DNA from: Piscinibacter defluvii | GTDB lineage: Bacteria; Pseudomonadota; Gammaproteobacteria; Burkholderiales; Burkholderiaceae_C | Assembly (NCBI RefSeq): GCF_004011805.1 | Contig: NZ_RCHJ01000028.1 | Span: 1-64,000, forward strand | Length of the DNA stretch: 64,000 nucleotides | Reading direction: 5' to 3' | Part shown: positions 1 to 9,563 of the stretch, one piece after another | Layout of the letters: each line of letters begins with the position of its first letter | How positions within the stretch are numbered: the first letter of the stretch is position 1 | Made by a program: the position numbers and the translations under genes | The notes under the pieces: model-generated | What the model saw: the letters and a program-made list of their open reading frames with translations, nothing else | Databases searched by the model: none | What the model was told of the DNA's origin: nothing

Positions 1-2232
1 ACCGCACCGAGCATCACGGTCGATGCCCCGGCGCTGACGAACGACGCGACACCGACCATTACCGGTACGACCAACCTCCCTGCCGGCTCCACCGTCAGCC
101 TCGTGGTCACCGATGCCAACGGTGTTCAGCAGACCGTGCTGGCCACGGTCCAGCCGGGTGGCACCTACTCGGTCGACGTGCCCTCGCCGCTCGCCGAGGG
201 CAACTACTCCGTCGTGGCCACGGCCACCGATGCGGCCGGCAACGCCGCTTCGGCCAACGACACCGGCGCGATCGATCTGACCGCACCGAGCATCACGGTC
301 GACGCCCCGGCACTGACGAACGATGCCACGCCGACGATCACCGGCACGACCAACCTCCCTGCCGGCTCGACCGTCAGCCTGGTGGTCACCGATGCCAACG
401 GCGTTCAGCAGACGGTGCTGGCCACTGTCCAACCCGGTGGCACCTACTCGGTCGATGTGCCCAATCCTCTGGCCGAGGGCAACTACAGCGTCGTGGCCAC
501 AGCCATCGATGCGGCGGGCAACTCGGCCAGCGCCAACGATGTGGGCGCCATCGATCTGACGGCGCCGAGCGTCACCGTCGACGCACCGGCACTGACCAAC
601 GATGCCACGCCGACCATCACCGGCACGACCAACCTGCCGGCCGGCGCCACCGTCAGCCTGGTGGTCGCCGATGCCAACGGCGTTCAGCAGACGGTGCTGG
701 CCACCGTCCAACCGGGTGGTACCTACTCGGTCGATGTGCCCAACCCTCTCGCCGAGGGCAACTACTCCGTCGTAGCCACCGCCACTGATGCGGCCGGCAA
801 CGCCGCTTCGGCCAACGACGCGGGCGCGATCGACCTGACCGCACCGAGCGTCACCGTCGATGCCCCGGCACTGACGAACGATGCCACGCCGACGATCACC
901 GGCACGACCAACTTGCCGGTCGGCTCCACCGTCAGCCTGGTGGTCACTGATGCCAACGGCGTCCAGCAGACGGTGCTGGCCACGGTCCAGCCGGGTGGCA
1001 CCTACTCGGTCGACGTGCCGAATGCGCTCGTCGAGGGCAACTACTCCGTCGTGGCCACGGCCACCGATGCAGCGGGGAACTCGGCCAATGCCAACGATGC
1101 GGGGTCGATCGACCTGACCGCGCCGAGCATCACGGTCGATGCCCCGGCGCTGACCAACGATGCCACGCCGACGATCACCGGCACGACCAACCTCCCTACC
1201 GGCTCCACCGTCAGCCTGGTGGTCACCGACGCCAACGGCGTGCAGCAGACCGTGCTGGCCACCGTCCAGCCGGGTGGTACCTACTCGGTCGATGTGCCGA
1301 CTGCGCTCGCCGAGGGCAACTACTCCGTCGTGGCCACGGCCACTGATGCGGCCGGCAACTCGGCCAATGCCAACGATGCGGGCACCATCGATCTGACCGC
1401 ACCGAGCGTCACCGTCGACGCGCCGGCGCTGACAAACGACTCGACGCCGACGATCACCGGCACGACCAACCTGCCGGCTGGCTCGACCGTCAGCCTGGTG
1501 GTCACCGATGCCAATGGTGTTCAGCAGACGGTGCTGGCCACGGTCCAGCCGGGTGGCACCTACTCGGTCGACGTGCCCAACCCTCTCGCCGAGGGCAGCT
1601 ACTCCATCGTCGCCACCGCCACCGATGCGGCCGGCAATGTCGCTTCGGCCAATGATGCGGGGGCGATCGACCTGACCGCACCGAGCATCACGGTCGATGC
1701 CCCGGCCCTGACGAACGACTCGACGCCGACCATCACCGGCACGACCAACCTGCCGCCTGGCTCCACCGTCAGCCTGGTGGTCACTGATGCCAACGGCGTC
1801 CAGCAGACGGTGCTGGCCACCGTCCAGCCCGGTGGTACCTACTCGGTCGACGTGCCCAACCCTCTCGCCGAGGGCAACTACTCCGTCGTGGCCACGGCCA
1901 CCGATGCGGCCGGCAACTCGGCCAATGCCAACGATGCGGGCGCGATCGACCTGACCGCGCCGAGCATCTCCGTCGATGCGCCGGCGCTGACGAACGACTC
2001 GACGCCGACCATCACCGGCACGACCAACCTGCCGCCTGGCTCCACCGTCAGCCTGGTGGTCACCGACGCCAACGGCGTTCAGCAGACCGTGCTGGCCACC
2101 GTCCAACCCGGTGATACCTACTCGGTCGATGTGCCCAACCCTCTCGCCGAGGGCAACTACAGCGTCGTGGCCACCGCCACCGATGCCGCGGGCAACTCGG
2201 CCAATGCCAACGACGCTGGCGCGATCGACCTG
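1..2232 (+). repeat. Eight tandem 279-bp repeats inside the adhesin gene
   Basis: Units begin at 1, 280, 559, 838, 1117, 1396, 1675 and 1954, and each is exactly 279 bases (93 codons) long. They start with TAPSITVDAPALTND or a close variant and end with GAIDL-like text. Differences between units are mostly synonymous or single substitutions (S/A/V/T/P at the NLPxG position, NDAT/NDST). The ninth position (from 2233) starts with the same TAP but then diverges. More units probably lie upstream of the window. Confidence 0.97.
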
Positions 2233-5200
2233 ACCGCACCCGCCGTCACCCTCACGCTCGACGCCGTCACCACCGACAACGTGCTGAGCGCCGTCGAGGC
2301 CGGCGGCAACGTCGTGCTGACCGGCCGGGCCGGCGGCGATGCCCAGCCGGGCGACGTGGTCACGTTGACGATCAACGGGCAGTCCTACCTCGCCACGGTC
2401 GGCGCAGGCGGCGTGTTCGGCGTCAGCGTGCCCGGCAGCGCGCTCGCCGCCGATGCCGACCGCCGCATCGACGCCAGCATCACCATCAGCGACGCCGCCG
2501 GCAACAGCAGCAGCGCCAGTGCTGCCCAGGACTACGCCGTCAACACGGCGCCCGCCGGCGCCGACCGAACCGTCACCACCGCCGAGGACAACGCCTACAC
2601 GTTCAGCGCCGCCGACTTCGGCTACACCGATGCCGACGGGCAGCCGCTGGCCGGTGTGCGCATCGACAGCCTGCCCGCCGCCGGCCAGCTGCTGCTGGGC
2701 AACGTCGCGGTGGGCACCGGCCAGGTGATCGCCGCGGCCGACCTCGCCAACCTGCGCTTCGTGCCCGCGCCCGATGCCAACGGCATCGGCTACGCCAGCT
2801 TCACCTTCTCGGTGGGCGACGGCATCGACTTCGACGCCGGGCCGAACCGCATCACCATCGACGTCACGCCTGTCAACGACACCGCGGTCATCGGCGGGGT
2901 CGCCAGCGGCGCCGCCGTCGAGGACGCGCCGGGCAGTGTCACCAGCACGCTCACCGTCAGCGATGCGGATGTCGGCGAGGCCGCCTTCCAGCCGCAGAAC
3001 GCGGTGGCCGGCGCGCACGGCAGCTTCTCGATCAACGCCGCGGGCGTGTGGACCTACACGCTGAACAACGCCGACCCGGCCGTGCAGGCACTCGGCCAGG
3101 GCCAGTCCCTGCCCAGCGAGACCTTCACGGTGCGCAGCGTCGACGGCACCAGCACCACCGTCACGGTCGCGATCACCGGCACCAACGACGGCCCCGTGGC
3201 CGTGGCCGACACCCGCTCCACCAATGAGGACGCTGCCGTCAGCGGCAACGTGCTCGGCAACGACAGCGACGTCGATGCCGGCACCACGCTGGTGGTCACG
3301 CAGTTCGTCGTCAACGGCAGCACCTACGTTGCCGGCACCACTGCCAGCCTGGCCGGCATCGGCACGCTGAGCATCGCCGCCGACGGCGCCTACACCTTCA
3401 CGCCGGCCGCCGACTATGCCGGGCCGGTGCCGGTGGCGACGTACACCGTCAGCGACGGTCTGGCCAGCACCACGTCGACCCTGACGCTGACGATCGACCC
3501 GCTGAACGACGCGCCGGTCAACACCGTCGGCGGCCCGGTGGCCGTGCTGGAGGATGTGCGCACCGCGCTGCCCGGCATCTCGGTGGCCGATCCGGACGAC
3601 ACCGGCAGCGTGGCCAGCCAGAAGATCGCCACCGTGCAGCTGAGCGTCTCCAACGGCACGCTGCTGGTCACGCTGGACCCGGGCACGACGGTCGGCGCCG
3701 GCGCCAACGGCAGTTCCACGCTGACCCTCAGCGGTACGCAGGCGAGCATCAACGCGACGCTGGCCAGCCTCGGCTACCAGGGCAATGCCAACTACGCCGG
3801 CGGCGACACGCTGGTCGTCATCACGCGCGACGGGCTGGGCCTGACCGACAGCGACACGGTCGCGATCACCGTCATGCCGGTCAACGACGCGCCCTCGGGC
3901 AGCAACGCCACGCTGACCGTGGCCGAGGATGCGACGCTGACCCTGTCGCGCGCCGCCTTCGGCTTCGTCGACGCGGCGGGCGAAGGCAACAACTTCCTCT
4001 CGGTCACGGTCGGCCCGACCAGCGCCGGTACGCTGACGCTCAATGGCGTCACGGTCACCGGCCCGACCGTGGTGACGGTGGCCCAGCTCGACGCCGGCCT
4101 GCTGCGCTTCACCCCGGCACCCAATGCCAACGGCAACGCCTACGCGACGCTGAGCTTCCAGGTGCGCGACGACGGCGGCACGGCCAACGGCGGTGTCGAC
4201 ACCGACCCGACGCCCAACACGCTTACCTTCGACGTCAGCGCGGTCAACGACGCGCCGGTGGCGCAGAACGACTTGGCCACGGCCGACGAGGCAGGCGGCG
4301 TGGCCAACGGCAGCGCCGGCACCAACCCGAGCGGCAACGTGCTGAGCAACGACACCGACGTCGACGCCGGCGACAGCAAGACCGTCACCGCCGTCAGTGG
4401 CACCGGTGCCGGCACGCTCGGGGGCGCCACCGCCGGCAGCTACGGCACGCTGACCCTGAACGCCGACGGCAGCTACAGCTACGTGCTGGACAACAGCCTG
4501 GCCGCGGTGCAGGCGCTGCGCACGGCCGGCGACACGCTGACCGACACCTTCACCTACACCATGCGCGACGCGGCCGGGCAGACCTCGACTGCCACGCTGA
4601 CGGTGACGATCCGCGGCGCCAACGACGCGCCCGTGGCCACGGCCGACAGCGCCGCGCTGAACGAAAACGCGACGGTCACGCGCAACGCCGCCAACGGCGT
4701 GCTGGCCAACGACAGCGACGTCGACAGCGGCGACACGCGCAGCGTCTCCGGCGTCGCGTTCGCCGGCACGCCGGGCAGCGTCGGCTCGGCGCTGGCCGGC
4801 ACCTACGGCACGCTGACGCTGAACGCCGACGGCAGCTACAGCTACGCCGCCAACCGCCCGGCGGCCGACGCGCTGGCCGCCAGCCAGGTGGCCATCGAGA
4901 CCTTCACCGTGACGATCCGCGATGCCGCGGGCGCGACGAACACCTCGACCCTGAGCTTCACGATCACCGGCATCAACGACGTGCCGACCATCACCGGCAC
5001 CGCCACCGGCGCGGTGCGCGAGGACGTCACGCTGAGCACCGGCGGCACGCTGACGGTGGTCGACGCCGACGCCGGCCAGTCGGTCTTCAACGCGCAGTCG
5101 ACCAGCGGCACCTACGGCAGCTTCGCGATCAACGCGGCCGGCGTGTGGACCTACACGCTGAACAACGCTGCGGCCAACGTGCAGGCGCTCGCGGGCAGCG

Positions 5201-7572
5201 CGGTCGTGACCGAGACCTTCACGGTCACGACGGCCGACGGCACACCGCGCACCATCACCGTCAGCGTCAACGGTACCAACGACGCGCCGACGGCGGTGGC
5301 GGACCTGCGTTCGACCAACGAGGACGCGGCGGTCAGCGGCAACGTGCTCGGCAACGACTCCGACATCGACTCCGCCGCCTTCTCGGTGACGCAATTCGTG
5401 GTCGGCGGCACCACCTATGCCGCCGGCGCGACGGCCACGCTCGCGGGGGTCGGCACGCTGAGCATCGGCGCCAACGGCGCATACACCTTCACCCCGACGG
5501 CCCACTACGCCGGCGCGGTGCCGGTGGCCACCTACACCGTCAGCGACGGCAGCGCCTCCAGCACCTCGACGCTGGCGCTCAGCATCACGCCGGTGGCCGA
5601 TGCACCGACGCTGAACATCAACGGCACCTCGATCACCGGCAGCACGGTCACCACGCCGGGCCTGCCGGCCAGCACCGGGCTGACGCTGCAGTACTACGAC
5701 AACATCGGGGCGTTGAACACGTCCAATGCCGGCAACATCTCGGCGGTGGAGACCGGCGTCGAGTCGAGCACGGCCACCAGCACCACCTCGGCCAGCGACG
5801 TCGCGGTGGGGACGATCGGGGAAGACGACGCCTACCGGTTCACCGGCTACATCTACCTGCAGGCGGGCCAGGACTACACCATCTCCGGCTTCCGCGACGA
5901 CACCCTGATGGTCAAGATCGGCGGCACCTCGGTGTACGCGGTCGGCTACAACAACTGGGGCAACCTGACCGGCAGCAGCTTCACCCCGGAGGTCTCGGGC
6001 TACTACTCGCTCGAGGTCATCGCCTACAACGGCAACGGGCCGGGTTCGCTGGACCTGTCGATGTCGGTCAACGGCGCGGCGGCGGTGGACCTGAACACCA
6101 CCAACTTCAACCTGTACCGCGACACCAGCACCTTCGGCGGCACGGTGATCGGCTCGATGGTGCCCAACGGCGACGGCGGCTACTACCCGACCACCGTCAC
6201 CGGCCCCGAGGACGGCTCGATCGCGCTGGGCACCATCGCCGCGACGCTGAACGACACCGACGGCTCGGAGACGCTCGCGCTGCGCATCGGCAACCTCCCG
6301 GTCGGCGCCACGCTGACCGACGGCACGAACAGCTTCGTCGCCAGCGCCGGCACGACCAGCGTCGACATCACCGGATGGACGCTCGCCAACCTGCGCCTGA
6401 CGCCGCCGGCCCATGTGTCGGGCACCATCAACCTGAGCGTGACCGCGACCTCGACCGACTCGAACGGCTCGACCGCCAGCTCCACCGGCAGCCTGCCGGT
6501 GACGGTGCGCGCCGTGGCCGACACACCGGCCATCATGGGCCAGACCGTGCTGGTCTCGGTGACCCAGGGCAGCGGCAGCACACCGACGCTCGCGCTGCCG
6601 GTGCTCGCGACGCTGCTCGACGTGGACGGCTCGGAGACCCTGTCGGTGACCATCGCCGGGCTACCGAGCGGCGCCACGCTGAACCACGGCAGCGCCAACG
6701 CGTCCGGCACCTGGACCGTCAGCGCGGCCGACCTGGCCGACCTGAGCCTGACGCTGCCGGCGGGCTACACCAGCACCGGCACGACGCTGACGGTGAGCGC
6801 CATCGCCACCGAGGGCAGCAACGGCTCGAGCGCCAGCACCAGCACCACGGTGACCCTGCTGGCCGACTACACCACCGCGACGCCGGGTTCCAGCACCGGC
6901 AACGACACCATCACCGGCAGCAACACCCGCGCCGACTACATCGACGCCCAGGCCGGCAACGACTCGATCGACGGCCGCGCCGGCAGCGACCTGATCCGCG
7001 GCGGCACCGGCAACGACACGATCCAGGGCGGCGCGGGCAACGACCTGCTGTTCGGCGACGCCGGCAACGACTCGATCGTCGGCGGCAGCGGCAGCGACCG
7101 AATCAGCGGCGGCGCCGGCAACGACACGCTGACCGGCAGCGCCACGCCCGGCACGGCGGACCTGACCAGCGACGTGTTCGCCTGGACACTGGCCGACGCC
7201 GGCACCCGGGGCACGCCGACCACCGACACCATCACCGACTTCAGCGCGGCGGCGGTGTCGGCCGGCGGCGACGTGCTCGACCTGCGCGACCTGCTCAGCG
7301 GCGACGCGCTCGGCGCGGGCAACACTGCCGGCAACCTGGCCAACTTCCTGGACTTCAGCGTCAGCACGACCGGCGGCGTCACCAGCACGACGATCCACAT
7401 CAGCTCGAACGGCGGCTTCGCGGGCGGCGGCTACCTGCCCGGCCAGGAAGACCAGGCGATCGTGCTGCAAGGCGTCAACCTGCCGACAGCGCTGGGCCTG
7501 TCCGGCGGCGCCAGCGACGACCAGATCATCCAGGAGCTGCTGACACGCGGGAAGCTGATCGTCGACAACTGA
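1..7572 (+). CDS. Giant repeat-rich RTX adhesin (LapA/BapA type), 5' end outside window
   Basis: The reading frame is open from base 1, so the true start lies upstream and about 2,523 residues are visible. In order: eight near-identical 93-residue Ig-like repeats (1-744); a diverged Ig-like unit; a long series of cadherin/VCBS-like units ending in signatures such as GTNDAP and TPVND (about 850-1880); a PA14-like region (about 1895-2040, around YRFTGYIYLQAGQDYTI); more Ig-like units; RTX calcium-binding nonapeptides (about 2300-2380, GGAGNDLL type); and a type I secretion target domain of the VCA0849 class near the C terminus (VFAWTLADAG, VLDLRDLL, GYLPGQEDQAI). This fits a cell-surface biofilm adhesin exported by a type I system. 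The N-terminal retention module that LapG would cut is not visible. The lapG/lapD/TolC neighbours support the call. The gene ends 28 bases from the convergent lapD stop. Confidence 0.93.
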   Translation, partial: TAPSITVDAPALTNDATPTITGTTNLPAGSTVSLVVTDANGVQQTVLATVQPGGTYSVDVPSPLAEGNYSVVATATDAAGNAASANDTGAIDLTAPSITVDAPALTNDATPTITGTTNLPAGSTVSLVVTDANGVQQTVLATVQPGGTYSVDVPNPLAEGNYSVVATAIDAAGNSASANDVGAIDLTAPSVTVDAPALTNDATPTITGTTNLPAGATVSLVVADANGVQQTVLATVQPGGTYSVDVPNPLAEGNYSVVATATDAAGNAASANDAGAIDLTAPSVTVDAPALTNDATPTITGTTNLPVGSTVSLVVTDANGVQQTVLATVQPGGTYSVDVPNALVEGNYSVVATATDAAGNSANANDAGSIDLTAPSITVDAPALTNDATPTITGTTNLPTGSTVSLVVTDANGVQQTVLATVQPGGTYSVDVPTALAEGNYSVVATATDAAGNSANANDAGTIDLTAPSVTVDAPALTNDSTPTITGTTNLPAGSTVSLVVTDANGVQQTVLATVQPGGTYSVDVPNPLAEGSYSIVATATDAAGNVASANDAGAIDLTAPSITVDAPALTNDSTPTITGTTNLPPGSTVSLVVTDANGVQQTVLATVQPGGTYSVDVPNPLAEGNYSVVATATDAAGNSANANDAGAIDLTAPSISVDAPALTNDSTPTITGTTNLPPGSTVSLVVTDANGVQQTVLATVQPGDTYSVDVPNPLAEGNYSVVATATDAAGNSANANDAGAIDLTAPAVTLTLDAVTTDNVLSAVEAGGNVVLTGRAGGDAQPGDVVTLTINGQSYLATVGAGGVFGVSVPGSALAADADRRIDASITISDAAGNSSSASAAQDYAVNTAPAGADRTVTTAEDNAYTFSAADFGYTDADGQPLAGVRIDSLPAAGQLLLGNVAVGTGQVIAAADLANLRFVPAPDANGIGYASFTFSVGDGIDFDAGPNRITIDVTPVNDTAVIGGVASGAAVEDAPGSVTSTLTVSDADVGEAAFQPQNAVAGAHGSFSINAAGVWTYTLNNADPAVQALGQGQSLPSETFTVRSVDGTSTTVTVAITGTNDGPVAVADTRSTNEDAAVSGNVLGNDSDVDAGTTLVVTQFVVNGSTYVAGTTASLAGIGTLSIAADGAYTFTPAADYAGPVPVATYTVSDGLASTTSTLTLTIDPLNDAPVNTVGGPVAVLEDVRTALPGISVADPDDTGSVASQKIATVQLSVSNGTLLVTLDPGTTVGAGANGSSTLTLSGTQASINATLASLGYQGNANYAGGDTLVVITRDGLGLTDSDTVAITVMPVNDAPSGSNATLTVAEDATLTLSRAAFGFVDAAGEGNNFLSVTVGPTSAGTLTLNGVTVTGPTVVTVAQLDAGLLRFTPAPNANGNAYATLSFQVRDDGGTANGGVDTDPTPNTLTFDVSAVNDAPVAQNDLATADEAGGVANGSAGTNPSGNVLSNDTDVDAGDSKTVTAVSGTGAGTLGGATAGSYGTLTLNADGSYSYVLDNSLAAVQALRTAGDTLTDTFTYTMRDAAGQTSTATLTVTIRGANDAPVATADSAALNENATVTRNAANGVLANDSDVDSGDTRSVSGVAFAGTPGSVGSALAGTYGTLTLNADGSYSYAANRPAADALAASQVAIETFTVTIRDAAGATNTSTLSFTITGINDVPTITGTATGAVREDVTLSTGGTLTVVDADAGQSVFNAQSTSGTYGSFAINAAGVWTYTLNNAAANVQALAGSAVVTETFTVTTADGTPRTITVSVNGTNDAPTAVADLRSTNEDAAVSGNVLGNDSDIDSAAFSVTQFVVGGTTYAAGATATLAGVGTLSIGANGAYTFTPTAHYAGAVPVATYTVSDGSASSTSTLALSITPVADAPTLNINGTSITGSTVTTPGLPASTGLTLQYYDNIGALNTSNAGNISAVETGVESSTATSTTSASDVAVGTIGEDDAYRFTGYIYLQAGQDYTISGFRDDTLMVKIGGTSVYAVGYNNWGNLTGSSFTPEVSGYYSLEVIAYNGNGPGSLDLSMSVNGAAAVDLNTTNFNLYRDTSTFGGTVIGSMVPNGDGGYYPTTVTGPEDGSIALGTIAATLNDTDGSETLALRIGNLPVGATLTDGTNSFVASAGTTSVDITGWTLANLRLTPPAHVSGTINLSVTATSTDSNGSTASSTGSLPVTVRAVADTPAIMGQTVLVSVTQGSGSTPTLALPVLATLLDVDGSETLSVTIAGLPSGATLNHGSANASGTWTVSAADLADLSLTLPAGYTSTGTTLTVSAIATEGSNGSSASTSTTVTLLADYTTATPGSSTGNDTITGSNTRADYIDAQAGNDSIDGRAGSDLIRGGTGNDTIQGGAGNDLLFGDAGNDSIVGGSGSDRISGGAGNDTLTGSATPGTADLTSDVFAWTLADAGTRGTPTTDTITDFSAAAVSAGGDVLDLRDLLSGDALGAGNTAGNLANFLDFSVSTTGGVTSTTIHISSNGGFAGGGYLPGQEDQAIVLQGVNLPTALGLSGGASDDQIIQELLTRGKLIVDN
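6898..7137 (+). repeat. RTX calcium-binding nonapeptide coding repeats
   Basis: Short tandem codons encode GNDTI, GNDSIDG, GSDLIRGG, GNDTIQGG, GNDLLFGD, GNDSIVGG, GSDRISGG and GNDTLTG, the GGxGxDxUx pattern of RTX proteins. In this family the block binds calcium outside the cell and precedes the C-terminal type I secretion signal, as it does here. Confidence 0.9.
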
Positions 7573-7600
7573 GGCGCCGGCGGCAGCCGCCGCCGCGCGC

Positions 7601-9526
7601 TCAGCGCGGCTCGGCGGCCTGCGCGCTGACCCAGGGGCCGGTCAGCCCGTCCAGGCCGCACTCGCGCAGGGCGGTCGCGTCGGCCTCCTGCGCCACGCCC
7701 TCGGCGATCACCTGCAGCGACAGGCTGTGCAGCAGCGTGGCCAGCCCGCGCACGAAGCCGGCGCGCACGTTGTCGCCGGCCAGGCCCTGGGTGACCGCGG
7801 TGTCGAGCTTGACGTAGTCGAGCCCCAGCTCGAACAAGCGCTCGATTCGGCCGAGCCGCTCGCCGGCATGTTCGAGGCCGAGGCGCGCGCCGGTGGGGCG
7901 CAGCTGCCGGCCGAGCTCGCGCAGCAGGTCGAACTGCTCCATCGCGGCGGCTTCCGAGACCTCCAGCCAGAGCTGGCGCGCCTCGCGCGGAGCCGCGAGC
8001 AGCCGGCCGCGCAGGCGCGCCGCGAAGCCGCTGTCGGCCAGCGAGGCCGGCGCCAGGTTGACGGCGCGTGCCTGGCCGTCGCGCGCGATCGCCTCCAGCG
8101 CCAGCGCGACGGCACGTTCGTCCAGCGCGGGCGTGAGGCGCGCGCGCACCGCCAGGGGCAGCCAGCGCGCCGCGGGCTCGGCCGTGCCGTCGGCCTCGAT
8201 CTGCAGGCGCAGCGGGCACTCCAGGTGCATCAGGCGGCCGGTCAGGTCGCGCACCGGGTACTCGACCAGCGCGACGCGGCCTTCGGCCAGCGCCTCGTGC
8301 AGGCGCTGCCGCCAGCCGCCCTCGCCGAGCCGGCCGAGCGTGCCGCCGAGTTCGACGGCGGTCTCGACCGCAAACGGTCCCTGCGCCTCGGCGCGCGCCA
8401 GCGCCAGGTCGACCGCGCCCATCAGCGGCGCGATCTCCACGCCGCGGCGCATCTCCACCGCGCCGGCGGCCACGACGGCCTGCTTGCCGAAGGCAGGCAG
8501 CACCTGGCGCAGCGCATCGGCCAGCGCCCGCGCGGTCTCCTCGGCCACGCCGCCGGCGGGCAGGCAGAGCGCGAAGTCCGAGCCGTTCAGCCGTCCGACG
8601 AAGCAGCCGTCGACACGCGCGGTGTAGGCCTGCAGCGCCTGCGCGATGGTCAGCAGCATGCGGTCGGTGGTGGCATGGCCGAGCACCCGGTTCACCTCGC
8701 CGAGCTCGAGCACGCGCAGCAGCACCAGGCCGCCCTCGGCCACACCGTCCTCGCGCTGCAGCAGCGCGCCGAGCTGGCTCATGAAATGGCTGCGGTTGGC
8801 CAGCCCGGTGAGCGCGTCGCAGGTGGCCTGGCGGCGCAGCGTGTCGACCTGGCGGGCCTGGCCCTCGAACACCATCTTCAGCCGCTCGACCATCGAGTTC
8901 ATCGCCCGCGCGAGCCGGCGCAGCTCGGGCACCGCCGGCTCGGCCACCGTCAGGTACTCGCCGCGTTCCAACGAGCGCGCCTGCGCCACCGTCTGCTCCA
9001 GCGGCACGCGGATGCGCTGCACCACCAGCGCGCCGCCGAGCCCGGCCAGCAGGCCGAGCACGGCCAGCGTCAGCGCCGAGCGCAGCGTGCCGTGCCACAG
9101 CTCGTCGTGCGCATAGGCGACCTGGCTCTCGAGTTCGACGCGCCCGATCGCGCGCCAGCCGTCGCTGACCTGCGCCACGCCGGGCGTCGAATCGATCGGC
9201 AGCAGGCGCACGAACCAGCCCGGCGCGTCGTGCGCGGTGGCCGGCGCCTCGCGCGAGAAACGCACCGTGCCGTCGCTGCCGACCAGGCGCACGCGGCGGT
9301 AGAAGCCGGTGTCGAACAGCGAGCTCACCACCAGTTCCATCAGCGCCGCGTCGCCCTTCTGCTGCGACAGCACCAGCGCCAGCGCGGTCGCGTTGTCGCT
9401 GTTCTTCACCCGCAGCTGGGTCTGCAGCGTCTGGCGCGCGGCGTCGGCATTCAGCGCCAGGCTGCCGGCAAACGCGAGCAGCAGCGTCCCGAACAGCAGC
9501 AGCCAGATTTGCCGGATCAACGACAT
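7601..9526 (-). CDS. lapD: LapD-like degenerate GGDEF-EAL c-di-GMP receptor
   Basis: Inner-membrane c-di-GMP effector of 641 residues. In order: a first membrane helix (about 7-27), a periplasmic domain (about 28-150), a second helix (about 151-172, LTLAVLGLLAGLGGALVV), a HAMP segment, a GGDEF domain and an EAL domain. Both catalytic signatures are lost: the GGDEF position reads LNGSDF and the EAL position reads HLECPLRL. This is the pattern of LapD, which binds c-di-GMP with its EAL domain and sequesters the periplasmic protease LapG. I chose the ATG at 9526 because GGGGAGGA lies just upstream; a longer frame to 9583 lacks such a site. lapG ends 37 bases upstream on the same strand, so the two probably form one transcript. 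The gene converges on the adhesin. Confidence 0.85.
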   Translation of the reverse strand: MSLIRQIWLLLFGTLLLAFAGSLALNADAARQTLQTQLRVKNSDNATALALVLSQQKGDAALMELVVSSLFDTGFYRRVRLVGSDGTVRFSREAPATAHDAPGWFVRLLPIDSTPGVAQVSDGWRAIGRVELESQVAYAHDELWHGTLRSALTLAVLGLLAGLGGALVVQRIRVPLEQTVAQARSLERGEYLTVAEPAVPELRRLARAMNSMVERLKMVFEGQARQVDTLRRQATCDALTGLANRSHFMSQLGALLQREDGVAEGGLVLLRVLELGEVNRVLGHATTDRMLLTIAQALQAYTARVDGCFVGRLNGSDFALCLPAGGVAEETARALADALRQVLPAFGKQAVVAAGAVEMRRGVEIAPLMGAVDLALARAEAQGPFAVETAVELGGTLGRLGEGGWRQRLHEALAEGRVALVEYPVRDLTGRLMHLECPLRLQIEADGTAEPAARWLPLAVRARLTPALDERAVALALEAIARDGQARAVNLAPASLADSGFAARLRGRLLAAPREARQLWLEVSEAAAMEQFDLLRELGRQLRPTGARLGLEHAGERLGRIERLFELGLDYVKLDTAVTQGLAGDNVRAGFVRGLATLLHSLSLQVIAEGVAQEADATALRECGLDGLTGPWVSAQAAEPR

Positions 9527-9563
9527 GCATTCCTCCCCAGGCGCCAATGATGCACCCTCGACC

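Noticed and set aside
1..2232. Regular direct repeats considered as a CRISPR-like array
   Set aside because: The period is 279 bases with no unique spacers, and the repeats are in-frame protein units.
7573..7600. GC-rich inverted repeat (GGCGGC/GCCGCC) between the adhesin and lapD as a terminator
   Set aside because: There is no T tract on either strand; it cannot be separated from general GC richness.
5145..7817. Long open frame (890 codons) overlapping the 3' part of the adhesin in another frame
   Set aside because: Composition is arginine/histidine/glutamine-rich noise typical of the +2 frame of GC-rich DNA; the adhesin frame has clear domains.
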